Below, piece after piece: positions 36,301 through 48,044 of a stretch of 64,000 nt of DNA (position 1 is its first letter; each line of letters opens with the position of its first letter). The notes under the pieces are model-generated. The model worked only from the letters and a program-made list of their open reading frames with translations. It had not been told where the DNA came from and searched no databases. The stretch is taken from positions 25,259,452 through 25,323,451 of the forward strand of contig OX637294.1 in the NCBI GenBank assembly GCA_951799445.1, given 5' to 3'. The position numbers were made by a program, and so were the translations under genes. The DNA comes from Pseudisothecium myosuroides. Taxonomy: Eukaryota > Streptophyta > Bryopsida > Hypnales > Lembophyllaceae.

Positions 36301-39300
36301 TAAGTGAAAGTGAAGAGAAAAAAGTCTCTACGTGAGGCACTCAAAAGTGGTGTAAACTGTGATGCCCATTGCAGCAATTGTGATGCTTAGGGTTTAACAT
36401 GGTAAACCTGAACAGGTGATAATATTGATCACGGACAGCAATGACCAGGCTGTGGATGCCATAAACAATGCCGCATTACCATGGGACTTGATCAAGAACA
36501 ATAGCATCAACTTGTTCTTGTATACGATCCCTCCTAGTTCAGCAACCATTGACGCTAGCCCCCTTAAGAGCCAATTGTGTGATGCTCAAGGGTATTTTGA
36601 GATCTTGGATGACAGTGTTTTGGGGAATTCACTACTTGCTTTGGAAGCATACTATTCGTTTGTGGCCAACATCCATTCGACTTATGTGAACAATGGGATT
36701 GACTACAACATTGAATATTTAGATTACTCCGACTTGGATAACCAGACCTTCACCCTCAGTAAGGCAGGTATGGCATCCATATGTGGCATCATCAACTTTC
36801 ATTTGGAACATGATGAATGGGGCAAAATGTAGTAAAAATTTTGCCAATAGTTAGTACATTGTGTTAACCCCTAAAAGCCCGTTGTCCCTTCGGGGGACAA
36901 ATGCGTTTTCGGGCAGGTACCTACGGGCTGAAATTGTGTTCTGATTTTTTGAAATTTTTTTTGGAGATAGAAAAACTGATAAGCTTTGTGGGAATATAAT
37001 TTTTTTCTCAATCGGTGCCCGGGAAAAAAAGTTATGACCAAATAAGCTCAAAACAGGGGACGGCGGGCAGCTTGGGCAGCAGAAAAAAAATGGACAAAAA
37101 TTTGAATTTTTTTTTTAATATTTTTTTTCTGATAGATTATATTTTTGCCTATCTAGAAAGCTTTGATTCATTTCATTTGGATATGTTATGAGAAAGTTAT
37201 GGACATTCTTGTTTTTCGGGCAGTTTGAGCATCTTCTTGAAAAAAATAACTTGTAGGATGCATTTCGGAATGCAATTTTTCAAATTTTTCAATTTTTTTT
37301 TTTTGGCATGGTTTAGTTTACTTGCTAGAACAATCTCACCATTGGGATTAGTGCATTTTAATTCCATCTAAGAGATATTAATATTTTAGATTTTCCTTCT
37401 ATCTCATACCTACTTCTACTTAACAATTTTTTTAAGGATGAAAATTAAGTCTTTTTGAGTTTCTTTTTTTTTCCTAGACTCTCAACTCAATTCTCCACTA
37501 TGAAGATTTAAAGCTCAAAACGCTGTAGTGCAAAAATTTTAAGTTAAAAATGTTTAAAGACAAAAAATCTGGTCCCGCAATGTGCTGAAAAACTTGTTTT
37601 TTCCACTTTAAACGCAGATATCTTGCAATCTGTGCGGTCAAAAATTCTGAAATTTTTTCCACACATTCTCATACCAATTAGGTGTAAGATCCTATGGTTA
37701 GATGTGAAAAAAAAACAATTTTAATTTTTTTTTACTTTTTGCTATAGAAATGGCAGTTTTCAGTGTTTTTTGGCAGAAAAAAGACCTTGGGCCTTTAGGG
37801 GTTAATTAGTCTTTCGCTCATCTGCTCAAGGATGTTTTTGCCGTCAATTCTAAGTATGATAACAGATCATAAAACTCAAAGTTCTAAACTTCAATACTTG
37901 AAGAATCAATATTGTGCTTTGATAGAGAGGAGAAGTTTGTGCACTAAATTTTTTTGGGTTGCATATCTTCTTCATGAGATTTTGTAGTGGGTTGCAAGTG
38001 CCATTGAGAAGGGCTAGCATTGTCGATTTTATCCTTCCTAGTACCAACAATTGAGACACTATCTCTCACGTTCAAATTCTTTGCATTGGCATTATGGAGA
38101 AGATTACAATGCTAAAGTGTCGTGAGGCTTGAGAACATTATCAAACGGAACTACTTGTCTTTTTTTGCAATAAAGAATGTCTAGATCTATAATCAAAGAG
38201 GGCATAGAATGAAGAGGGACTACTAGACTTATACTTGTTGATCCTCTTTTGACTAGACAATGAGGCAATGACACCATTGCTTTATCATTGAACTTTGCAT
38301 TATGTGATGTAAAATTTTCTTTGTGACTTGTCAATTTGACATGTTGAATATGACATGTGATAATGCAAATTCCTATTTATATCTTTAAAGTTCTTTGATC
38401 TCTTGTACTTATTTCATGCGGTGTTGTGTTATTTTTTAGTTTTTAGCAACAATGAAGAGTTTTTAGGGGTTGCAGCCATTGACATCTTCAAGACCAAGGT
38501 GCTAAAAGTCTACAAGATTGATGGAAATGCAATTGAAGAAGCTGTAAGAAATAGAACAATTAGCAGCACCAATTTCAATGCATCAGTTGGAATTAATACA
38601 CCAACGTGCCTCAATCAGGTATGTTGAGACTACATCACTACCAAAATCCTTCCTCATGAATATTAAATTGTTTTGATGTTGCTTCAATCAATTAACAGGT
38701 TATTTCTAATTTGTGTTTTGGACCAATTGGAAGGAAGCTAGTTTTACATTGAAATCAACAACTTGTGAGAATGTTTGAGTAGAACTTTATTTGAAAAGCA
38801 AATTAGTACTAGAAGGACTCTTGTTGCATAGTTGCTTGTTTTATTCCTAGTGTGTTCAATAATCATACGATGTCACTCTTATAGTCATGGATTTTTTTGA
38901 TAAGGGACCTTGAAGTGAATTAACAAATTGAAAGAAGGAAATAACTCCAACTTTATTTTGGGTTGGTGTAATAGAAGGTTATGTTCATTGTAGATCCCAC
39001 ATGAGAATCTTAGAATGAAACACAATTGACACCACGATTTCGTACCTTTATTACCTATTGCATAACATTCTTGAATGCGAAGGCTAGGGTGTCCTTCTAT
39101 AATATCATTGTAAGAAGAAAATTTTGGATTTACATAGGCTCACAATTCAAGGATATTATGAATTGTTGAATGCTAAATGTTGAATTGGGAGCCACTGTGA
39201 CATTCAACATTCAACATTCAATTTTCTAGAGTGGAAGAAGCTTTGTTTCATAAAACCTTGATTTATGGGAAGCAGAGTGTCCTTGCCTTGAAGTAGAAGA

Positions 39301-39678
39301 ATGTTATGAACATGGCTCACTAACTAATTAAGAACATTGAACAGAAAGGGTCGAAGTTGTTTCTCTTTCTGTTAGAGATCAAGTTCTGAAAAAGCAAATT
39401 TTCACCAATTGACACTGATTGTGACGGATCTGCAGACATCGAACATGATGTGCAATCAAGCCCCAAACATTTCAAACATTGTTTGTTCAAGTGACTTCAG
39501 CATCCATATTCAAAAGCTGAGCTGCTGCGCTACATGTACTGGTCCGGATTTACGTCTTGCATTAGGCTTGGGTTTGGGTATTCCAGCATTAGTAGCATTA
39601 ACTGCAGTGGCTACTCTTGTTGGTCTCTGTTTGAGAAATCGACGTCGAGTACCTCATGTGTACAGTGGAGATGACTAA
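33319..39678 (+). CDS. VWA/Cache type I membrane protein, alpha-2/delta-like (gene 2)
   Basis: Nine exons: 33319-33478, 33597-33759, 34431-34602, 34781-34824, 34968-35184, 35468-35644, 36416-36767, 38440-38618 and 39436-39678, giving 1707 nt and 568 aa. Exon lengths equal those of gene 1 except exon 7 (+6 nt) and exon 9 (-21 nt), so the frame is conserved. The order of parts is the same: signal peptide ending near GGSAQ, Cys-rich region, YDPRTRLWY, VWA with DSGSS at 197-201, the FSNNEEFLGVAAI Cache piece, a Cys cluster (LSCCATC), a transmembrane helix, and a short tail ending VYSGDD. Just upstream of exon 9 the sequence aligned with gene 1 carries a stop in that frame, which favours the exon start chosen. 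Intron 7 holds TTAA element B. No frame damage is visible; function is inferred as for gene 1. Confidence 0.85.
36868..37801 (+). mobile_element. TTAA-flanked MITE, 0.93-kb family, copy B
   Basis: Inserted in intron 7 of gene 2; TTAA at 36864-36867 and 37802-37805. It starts CCCCTAAAAGCCC and ends GGGCCTTTAGGGG. A subterminal hairpin TTGTCCC-TTCG-GGGGACAA lies about 15 bp inside the left end. It is very close in sequence to copy C. The empty paralogous site is 22472-22475 in gene 1. Confidence 0.9.
39328..39331. other. Empty TTAA site in intron 8 of gene 2
   Basis: Corresponds to the target of copy E in gene 1 intron 8. The flanks ATGTTATGAA..GGCTCACTAA on the left and AAAGGGTCG.AGTTGTT on the right match between the paralogs, and only one TTAA is present here. 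Confidence 0.8.
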
Positions 39679-39910
39679 TTGTCAACGACATGAGATAAGG
39701 TAAACCAGCCCATCATAGGTCACTGCCCAATTCCATCCCATATTTTTGGCTCCGATTTCATTCGTTCAAACATCCAAATCTGTTTAGAAAATATCCAAAT
39801 CTATTCAAGATTCTGACAAAATCAATGCATTAACGCCAAAATGGGATAATGTGTTAATGTTTGATTGGTGAGTACTTAAGTGTCAATAGTTACACAGAAA
39901 GGTGGTTTAA

Positions 39911-40842
39911 CCCCTAAAAGTCCGTTGTCCCTTCGGGGGACAAATGCATTTTCGGGTAGGTACCTACGGGCTGAAATTTTGTTCTGATTTTTTGAAATTT
40001 TTTTTGGAGATAGAAAAACTGATAAGCTTTGTGGGAATATAATTTTTTTCTCAATCGGTGCCCGGGAAAAAAAGTTATGACCAAATAAGCTCAAAACAGG
40101 GGACGGCGGGCAGCTTGGGCAGCAGAAAAAAAATGGACAAAAATTTGAATTTTTTTTAAACTATTTTTTTCTGATAGATTATATTTTTGCCTATCTAGAA
40201 AGCTTTGATTCATTTCATTTGGATATGTTATGAGAAAGTTATGGACATTCTTGTTTTTTGGGCAGTTTGAGCATCTTCTTGAAAAAAATAACTTGTAGGA
40301 CTCATTTCTGAATGCAATTTTTCAAATTTTTCAAATTTTTTTTTTGGCATGGTTTAGTTTACTTGCTAGAACAATCTCACCATTGGGATTAGTGCATTTT
40401 AATTCCATCTAAGAGATATTAATATTTTAGATTTTCCTTCTATCTCATACCTACTTCTACTTAACAATTTTTTTTAAGGATGAAAATTAAGTTTTTTTGA
40501 GTTTATTTTTTTTTCCTAGACTCTCAACTCAATTCTCCACTATAAAGATTTAAAGCTCAAAACGCTGGAGTGCAAAAATTTTAAGTTAAAAATGTTTAAA
40601 GACAAAAAATCTGGTCCCGCAATGTGCTGAAAAACTTGTTTTTTCCACTTTAAATGCAGATATCTTGCAATCTGTGCGGTCAAAAATTCTGAAATTTTTT
40701 CCACACATTCTCATACCAATTAGGTGTAAGATCCTACGGTTAGATGTGAAAAAAAACAATTTTAATTTTTTTTAAATTTTTAGTATAGAAATGGCAGTTT
40801 TCAGTGTTTTTTGGCAGAAAAAAGACCTTGGGCCTTTAGGGG
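39911..40842 (+). mobile_element. TTAA-flanked MITE, 0.93-kb family, copy C
   Basis: TTAA at 39907-39910 and 40843-40846; begins CCCCTAAAAGTCC and ends GGGCCTTTAGGGG, with the same orientation and near-identical body as copy B. It sits about 230 bp beyond the stop codon of gene 2, between the gene and its displaced 3' flank. Confidence 0.9.
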
Positions 40843-40846
40843 TTAA

Positions 40847-41645
40847 GTTGTTTATGTGACCTTTGTGACTCCACTCTATGTGTGCTTACGTAATTTCAAG
40901 GTAGACAACTCCAAAAATTCACAGAAATTACAATTTTAATTTGAAAATTATAACTCCACTTGGGTTTGATCCATGAAAGAAGCATACCAGTGATCTCAGA
41001 ACGGGTTCAGAGTTTTTAGCCAAATGTTCATTTTTGAAAGATTTTTTTAAAATTTACATTGAGGGCATGAAAAAATTAAGTAGCAACCGAGTGAAATTTT
41101 GCTAGTTTGGGGATCATTGAAGCACGCACCCCTGAAAAATATGTGCCCCTCTTGGAATTGGCCCCAAGATATTCTGATTCCAAATAAGTGTGGTTATAGA
41201 CTTATCTACTTTAGTGAATGATAAGGTAGGAGGCTGTAAAATGGAACGGGCACAAAGAATGGACCCTATGAATGGCTTTGAAATGGACATGAGTTGGTTC
41301 TGAAATTGACTAGTATAGTCATTGAATGAATCAAGGAAAAAAACATTATTAATTGCAAGAGCCAATCATTCTCTTTGCTTTCCCCATTTTTATTTAGAAT
41401 TGCAAGTAAATCGTTTATGAAAGACCTAGGGTCACAAATAGGGACCTACAACCCAACTCGTTTGAAAATTCATAAGTAATTCAAAAATGCTCGAAAAAAA
41501 TACGAAACCATTTGCCGCGTTAGAGTCCTCATCAATTTCTCTTTGTCTGAAAAATGAGCTAAAAATATTCCCGTCCAAGGAAATACATGAAAAGGCAGAC
41601 CAGCCCTTAGATGCTCCATTTCTGAGCCTCCTACCTTAGAGCCTA
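40847..41645. other. Intergenic DNA
   Basis: No gene recognised; part of the sequence separating gene 2 from the 3' flank copy at 41646-41792. Confidence 0.45.
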
Positions 41646-41792
41646 TTTTTGACAATAGGAGGAGTCGAGGAGAAGATCATACACGTGTTGAAATGGGATC
41701 GCAACAATGTCAGTTACTGTAAACCTGTCAAGTCATTGAAGTAGCAAAATAAACCAACACAGCTGATAAATTGAAGAACCAACATGGATACC
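41646..41792 (+). repeat. Duplicated 3' flank of the VWA gene array (unit 2, displaced)
   Basis: Matches 25918-26046 and 1600-1760. In unit 1 it begins within 10 bp of the stop codon, but here it is about 1.97 kb downstream, separated by TTAA copy C and about 1 kb of other DNA. Confidence 0.75.
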
Positions 41793-43367
41793 CTTCGCTC
41801 GGGTCAGATTCGTTAAAAAATAATTCAAATTATAATTATATATGGCATGTTGTGATTGTGAAATTTTCAGAAATTATAATGTGGAATATTTGAAATGTGA
41901 AAAATGTTAATGAAAATAATTTGAATCCTAAAAAAATGATGAAAAATGAAATGTAATATACATACTAAGGTGATTGCTTTATAAGTATAAAAATCTATGG
42001 AATACATAAACTTAGTAAGCTTAGTTCTTTTTTTTGTCTGGAGTGAACTCACCCGATCACTTCTCCTGTGTGTCATTCTAGGGGTGCACGTAAAAAAAAG
42101 TCCCCCTATTTTGTGCTTGATTAATTACCTAGTATATCCCTCCTAGCTAATTTGGGACCTTTGATTGCAAATATGAATTCAAAATTTACAAATTTATCGT
42201 ACGTGGAAAATAAATTTCAGTGTTTTTCCTCGAGGTCAATTCACCTCAGCCCAGGTGAGCCTCAGTCTGACTTTTGCATTACTGAAGACGGACCCTGAGG
42301 TAAAGCAATTCACCAGCAGTGGAGTCACTTAGTCACAAGTCTTGGCTTAACTTGATAATTTGGTCACAACTCCCGGCTTTGCATGGCAAGACTAACAATC
42401 CCAGCTTGGCCAAGTGAGCCGACCCTCAAGTTTCGGTGCTATAGGCTAAGGCTAAAGTTCAGAGAAATCTTTTCCAACGAAAATTGAAAAATTCTAAATC
42501 AGATTATCACAAAATCACAAAAGGGAAATCAATTCATAAAGAAATGATTTCATATGGGGTCTTACGAAGTTGACCCCAACGTACAATAGTTGTGTATGTC
42601 CCTTGTGAGGGGCTAGTGAGTAAATTATCCCCCTCATGTTTAAAATTTCCATTATCCACATATGTATATTTTTTCTAAACATGCTAGATTACAATTAGCG
42701 TGGGCATAACAACCGTGTCCTACATTTGAACCTGTATTAAAGTTGTGTCATGTTAGTATTCTATATTCTATATTGTATATTCTAGGTTGTATCATATAAG
42801 TAGACTATATAAAATATTTGTATTCTATATAATGCATCTGTATGTATTTTGTATATTTTTTCCGTATTAAAGTTTATTGGATTTGGATTTTTGGAAGGTG
42901 TGTGGGTGAAATAGGGATTTTATTTTATTTTATTTCATTTGCGAGGGTGGTTAATTAATTGATAACATCTAATTTGGTTTTGGGATGGAGGTTGGTGGGC
43001 AAATCAAGTGTTTTATGTATTTAATTTTGATTTGTCAGGGAATAAGTAATTGATAAGATCTATGTAGGTCCATTTTCTAGGGATAATATATGATGTATGT
43101 CTCTTTTGAGAGGATAGTGAGGGAATGTCATCCATTCAAGCTTATGTTTAATAAGTGAGTAAATTAATAGATCTTTAGAATGGATTAAAATACTTCCTTA
43201 GAAGTTAAGTATTCTACATTGTAATCTTATGCACATTTTGTGACTTGTAGAGAGCAAAGTCAAGGGTACCATAGCCAAATAGTAGGTTTGGCATAAAATA
43301 ATTCAAAAAAATTAAATTGATTTTTTTTGGAAACTAATGGTTGCATAATTAGTCAAAATCAAAGAAA
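41793..43367. other. Intergenic DNA
   Basis: Nothing recognisable as a gene or complete element. Confidence 0.4.
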
Positions 43368-43610
43368 GGGTCATTGCAAGAAACACCCGTACTGCTTATT
43401 TGTCACAATGGGAGTGCCAGAGCTTCCTTCCGTGATAACTTTTGAAGCATGACTCTTATGAGCGTGAAATGTTTATTGAAGATGGTTTTCTTGAGTGTAA
43501 TCATATCTCATATTTTTCAAAAAAATTAAGAAATTATTTTATATTTAAAATTCAATTTAATTAATTTGCCACATTTTGAATTTTAAGAGTTTTAGTGCTA
43601 TAAAGTCCCC
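43368..43610 (+). mobile_element. Fragment of the AGGGTCATTGCAAGAAA MITE family
   Basis: Begins AGGGTCATTGCAAGAAACAC like 6471 and retains the internal TAACTTTTGAAGCA and CACATTTTGAATTT blocks, but the second half and right terminus are missing. Confidence 0.65.
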
Positions 43611-43621
43611 AAATACATATG

Positions 43622-43637
43622 GTCCTTTAGGGGTTAA
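43622..43637. mobile_element. Orphan TTAA-element terminus
   Basis: GTCCTTTAGGGG followed by TTAA (43634-43637) matches the right end of the 0.93-kb family. No body or partner terminus is present, suggesting a deletion or imperfect excision remnant. Confidence 0.4.
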
Positions 43638-44959
43638 ATTTCCCAAATTAACTTCTAATTTCACTTCTGGGATCCTAGTTACTTTTACTTCTTAATTTCC
43701 TAATCTTGTTCCATTTCGATAATTTTAGGTGTTTTTTATCCAATCTACATGCTAAACTTCATCTACCTATATCTTTCTTGTTTTAACTCCAAATTCTACG
43801 TATTTTATATTTTGAAAACCCCTAATCCTCTTTTCTAAGATTCTAAGGTCAAACTTGGATTGAATTCTAATCCTAATGATCTAACCTAATCTTAGGCCTC
43901 GGACCTGATTAACAATGTCTAATCAAAGTAATTTAAAATGAAACAAGAAAAAATTAGTAGCCTACTTTAGCTTAAAGATTCCAAATTACATCATCAAAGG
44001 TTCTTTCTAGCCCTCTTTTGTTTGCCATTTCCATCTTCTAGGAATTTTGCCAATGCTTGAAGTATTTTTGTTTATAAAGTTTTTGTTGTTATTGAAGTAG
44101 ATGCATCTGAAATTGTCCTTGGACCTAATGGCATCCCTTATTTGGAAATTGTACCCTTCTACTTGGATAATTTTGTCGGGGTGCTATATTGTTGAATCGT
44201 TGGATGCAGATACATTTCTGGGGTTGGTAATGGAATTCATGATTTTGATTACAAATAAATTGAGCTGCGGTTTAGATTTAGGGTTTAGGATCTTTCATTT
44301 CTTTTATAATTTTGGCTGGAAATTGTTTTCACTTCTTCAAATTGCATTGTTGAACCAAGTTGGTGGCTCTCTTGCTTTTGGGGGGGCTTATTTTACAAGC
44401 GGAAGATTTGGGTCTTCATTGGAAGAAAATTCACTGCTTTGTCAAAGCATCCAACGCTTTCAAATTTCTTGTATTCAGTACAAGAAAAAGGGGCCCTAAT
44501 TAACAAAACATAAATGCATTTACATTGATTATGACAAAAAAAAATTGGGCTTAGTTGATTTGGCGGTCCTCTAAACATCAATCAACATGACTTGGTTGAT
44601 TTGAACAAAAAAAAATTTGCTTAGTTGATTCGGCAATCCTCTCAACATCATTTTCATTTTCCCACATATCGTAGTAGTAGGGCAAGGTTGGCAAAAAATA
44701 AATTTTTAAAAGTTTGCCAATAAATAAATAAAATGAATAAGAAAAATTGTCAAATTCAGCAAAAATTAAATGACCAAAATGTTGTAAAAAATGAAAATGT
44801 CCAATATGAGCAAGAAAATCCAAAATAAAGTCCAATGACCATCTAAAATCAAGATACTCTAGATGACAAGGTGATAGACTTACAAAGACTCCCAAAAGAA
44901 ATTGGCCCCTATATAAATTGCTTTAATAAATTGAAAAATTGGAATTATTTAGAAATTTG
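43638..44959. other. Intergenic DNA
   Basis: No supported gene. The 132-codon frame at 44101-44499 is discussed among rejected items. A short direct repeat (GGGCTTAGTTGATTTGGC and a variant) occurs near 44545 and 44615. Confidence 0.4.
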
Positions 44960-45525
44960 GACATGCTGTATAAAAGGGATTCTACCTTCATGTACAATTT
45001 CATTTAGAATGGACTTCATTTAGACCTATTATTCTTTGAATGAAATTTCTATGTAAAAATATTTTTTTTGTAAAAAGTCAAAATGGGTGATTTTTTTAAT
45101 GGAAAGAATGTGCATCTTAACTAGAATTACATATTACAAGTTCCATGAATTTTGGATTTTTATTGAGTGAAATCTTATTGATTAAAATTTGACCTCAAAA
45201 TTTTGACTTTTTAATTTTTCACTCCATAAATTGCAATAAAGTACTTTATTGCAATTTATGGAGTGAAAAATTAAAAAGTCAAAATTTTGAGGTCAAATTT
45301 TAATCAATAAGATTTCACTCAATAAAAATCTAAAATTCTTGGAACTTATAATATGTAATTCTAGTCAAAATGTACATTCTTCCTATTTTAAAAATGAGAC
45401 ATTTTGACTTTTCACAAAAAAAAAATTACATAGAAATTTCATTCAAATAATAATAGGTCTAAATATAGTCCATTCTAAGTGAAAATTGTACATGAAGGTA
45501 GAATCCCTTTTGTACAACAATATGA
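44960..45525. mobile_element. Zero-spacer palindromic foldback
   Basis: Symmetry centre is between 45242 and 45243 (AAAGT|ACTTT). The inner roughly 88 bases on each side are near-perfect reverse complements; the outer arms diverge but keep pairing, for example GGGATTCTACCTTCATGTAC with GTACATGAAGGTAGAATCCC. It is non-coding. Confidence 0.85.
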
Positions 45526-45714
45526 GGCCAATTTTCACTTCATAATTCTAGTTTCTCGATTTATGAGAACAATTTACCACCAAATGGCCCCAATGCCTTC
45601 TAGAATTCAATGTACTTCATTGAAATTTAGTGATAATGATAGATGAAGAGGTTGTTTTTATAATGAAATCCATTGTTCGTCATAAATTTTCAAAGAGTAT
45701 GGGATAATTTGAAG

Positions 45715-46230
45715 ATGAGAGCTTGACTACTCACTGTCAAAATGTAGGAATTATGTGCAAAGTAGAATTTCAAACCTCATTTTTGCACAATAGAATAACT
45801 TTTTTCAAAGCACTTTGAACTAAAAAAAGGTTGTGAAATCAAGCCAAATTTCATCTTCAAAAATACGTTTGATGTTTTGAACCTTCAATTAAAAGTTATG
45901 GACAAATTTCAAAGTGGATGTTTGAAATTGTCAAAAAAATGTCCCTTCCAATCCCTCTCTCAAATTTGTCCATAACTTTTGAATGGAGACTTGAAATCTC
46001 AAACGGATTTTTGGAGATGAAAGTAAGCTTCATTTTCCACAATAATTTAGTTCAAAGTTTTTTGAAAAAAATAATTCTACACCGCCTAAATGAGGTCTGA
46101 AATTCTACTTAAACCACAATTTCTACTTGTAAAGTATGAACGGTTGAGCTCTTACTAATCCTCACTCTTTACAAATCCCACAAGGGTTGTCCTACCTCCT
46201 ACCACCCCACTTGTATAAAGTTCTTGTCTT
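45715..46230. mobile_element. Foldback MITE related to 2053-2660
   Basis: Shares ACTTTGAACTAAAAAAAGGTTGT, AAAAGTTATGGACAAATTT and, at the right end, CCTACCTCCTACCACCCCA with the 2053-2660 element. The left terminal segment appears to be missing, so this copy may be truncated. Confidence 0.7.
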
Positions 46231-46814
46231 TCCCTCTCTCTCAACTCCAAGGTAAGCACCATTCAAAGTTCATTTGCAAGATCTGTTAAATTAATTGGAA
46301 TGTAGTGGTCAATTTTGGCGTTCAAAGCTCAATTATTGTATATATTGAAATATTTTGAATATAATGCTGAATTTTTCAAAGTTAAATTTTAAATTTAAGA
46401 ATCTATTTTGGAAACTTTAATTAATTATTCAGCATCAATTTGTTGGCCGCTGAAGTGGTAATCCAATCCGCTTAGTAGGTCTAGTGATGTGGCAGCCTTG
46501 CATGCATGGCAGGTTCAGCCTATGTGGCAACTTACATGGCAAATTATTGGATAATAATAATTTTTTAATTTGACCAAATCAAGATATAAAATCAGTATAG
46601 AAGTGTTTATTTTTATTTGAATCAAAATGTCCTAATCAATCGTTTTAACCAACATATATGAGTTGATTATCATGTGGGATTGGACACTATTTTTTCTTGT
46701 AGTGATTGCAGTGCGAATTGCTGTCTTCTGCCTTCGCGAGGATATGCAAGGCTTAACACCTAAGGTATATATGTAATATATTTTTTGACTTTGGGATTTG
46801 TTGAAAATTGTCTT

Positions 46815-46829
46815 TTTATTAACCTTTTG
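46815..46829. repeat. Target site duplication of the LINE (3' side)
   Basis: TTTATTAACCTTTTG, identical to 61783-61797. Confidence 0.92.
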
Positions 46830-47109
46830 TTTTTTTGAACAAATGGAACGAACCATTGCATTAAAAAAACAAAAAACCAAGAACAACAACCAAGCTCAAG
46901 AGCTGGACAATGAAGAGATAAGAGCAAGAGCCAAAAAGAAACCAAGAGAACTACTGAAACAAACAAAGGGGAGGGCCCTTCTTGTTCCAGATAATGCATG
47001 AGTCTAGCCTACTAGCAAGAACAGGAGAGTGGATCCAAATGTTATCAAATCTATCCCAAATGGTAGAAGCTTGTTGGGGGCCCTGTTGAGCCCCTATTCG
47101 TGCCTTTAA

Positions 47110-48044
47110 CCCCTAAAGGACCGAGGCCTTTTTTCTGCCAAAAAACAGTGAAAACTGCCATTTCTATAGCAAACAGTAAAAAAAATTGAAAAATGTTTTT
47201 TTTGCAAATCTAACCGTAGGATCTTACACCTAACTAGTATGAGAATGTGTGGAAAAAATTTCAGAATTTTTGACCGCATAGATTGCAAGATATCTGCGTT
47301 TAAAGTGGAAAAAACAAGTTTTTCAGCACATTGCGGGACTAGATTTTTTGACTTTAAACATTTTTAATTAAAATTTTTTGCACTACAGAGTTTTGAGCTT
47401 TAAATCTTTATAGAGGAGAATTGAGTTGAGAGTCTAGGAAAAAAAAAGAAATTCAAAAATACTTAATTATCAGTCTTAAAAAAATTGTTAACTAGAAGTT
47501 AGTACGAGATAGAAGGAAAATCTAAAATATTAATATCTCTTAAATGGAATTAAAATTCACTAATCCCAATGGTGAGATTGTTCTAGCAACTAAACTAAAC
47601 CATGCAAAAAAAAAAAAAATTGAAAAATTTGAAAGATTGCATTCAGAAATGAATCCTACAAGTTATTTTTTTCAAGAAGATGCTCTAACTGCCCGAAAAA
47701 CAAGAATGTCCATAACTTTTTCATAACATATCCAAATGAAATGAATCAAAGCTTTCCGGATAGACAAAAATATAATCTATGAGAAAAAATATATATAAAA
47801 AAAAAATTCAAATTTTTGTCCATTTTTTTTTGCTGCCCGAGCTGCCCGCCGTCCCCTATTTTGAGCTTATTTGGTCATAACTTTTTTTCCCGGGCACCAA
47901 TTGTGAAAAAAATTATATTCCCACAAAGCTTATCAGTTTTTCTATCTCCAAAAAAAGTTTCAAAAAATCACAAGAAAATTTCAGCCCGTAGGTACCTGCC
48001 CGAAAACGCATTTGTCCCCCGAAGGGACAACGGTCCTTTAGGAG
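47110..48044 (-). mobile_element. TTAA-flanked MITE, 0.93-kb family, copy D
   Basis: TTAA at 47106-47109 and 48045-48048; inverted relative to copies A-C. It interrupts the 3' part of LINE ORF2. Joining the flanks through a single TTAA gives the codons CAA TTA AAG and an open frame that runs on for about 50 residues to the TAG at 46951, so the insertion duplicated exactly TTAA. The subterminal hairpin is intact at its right end (near 48015). Confidence 0.92.

Noticed and set aside
44101..44499. 132-codon + strand open frame
   Set aside because: Hydrophobic, low-information composition in AT-rich intergenic DNA, no domain, no splice or promoter context; another frame over the first 80 bases looks equally protein-like.
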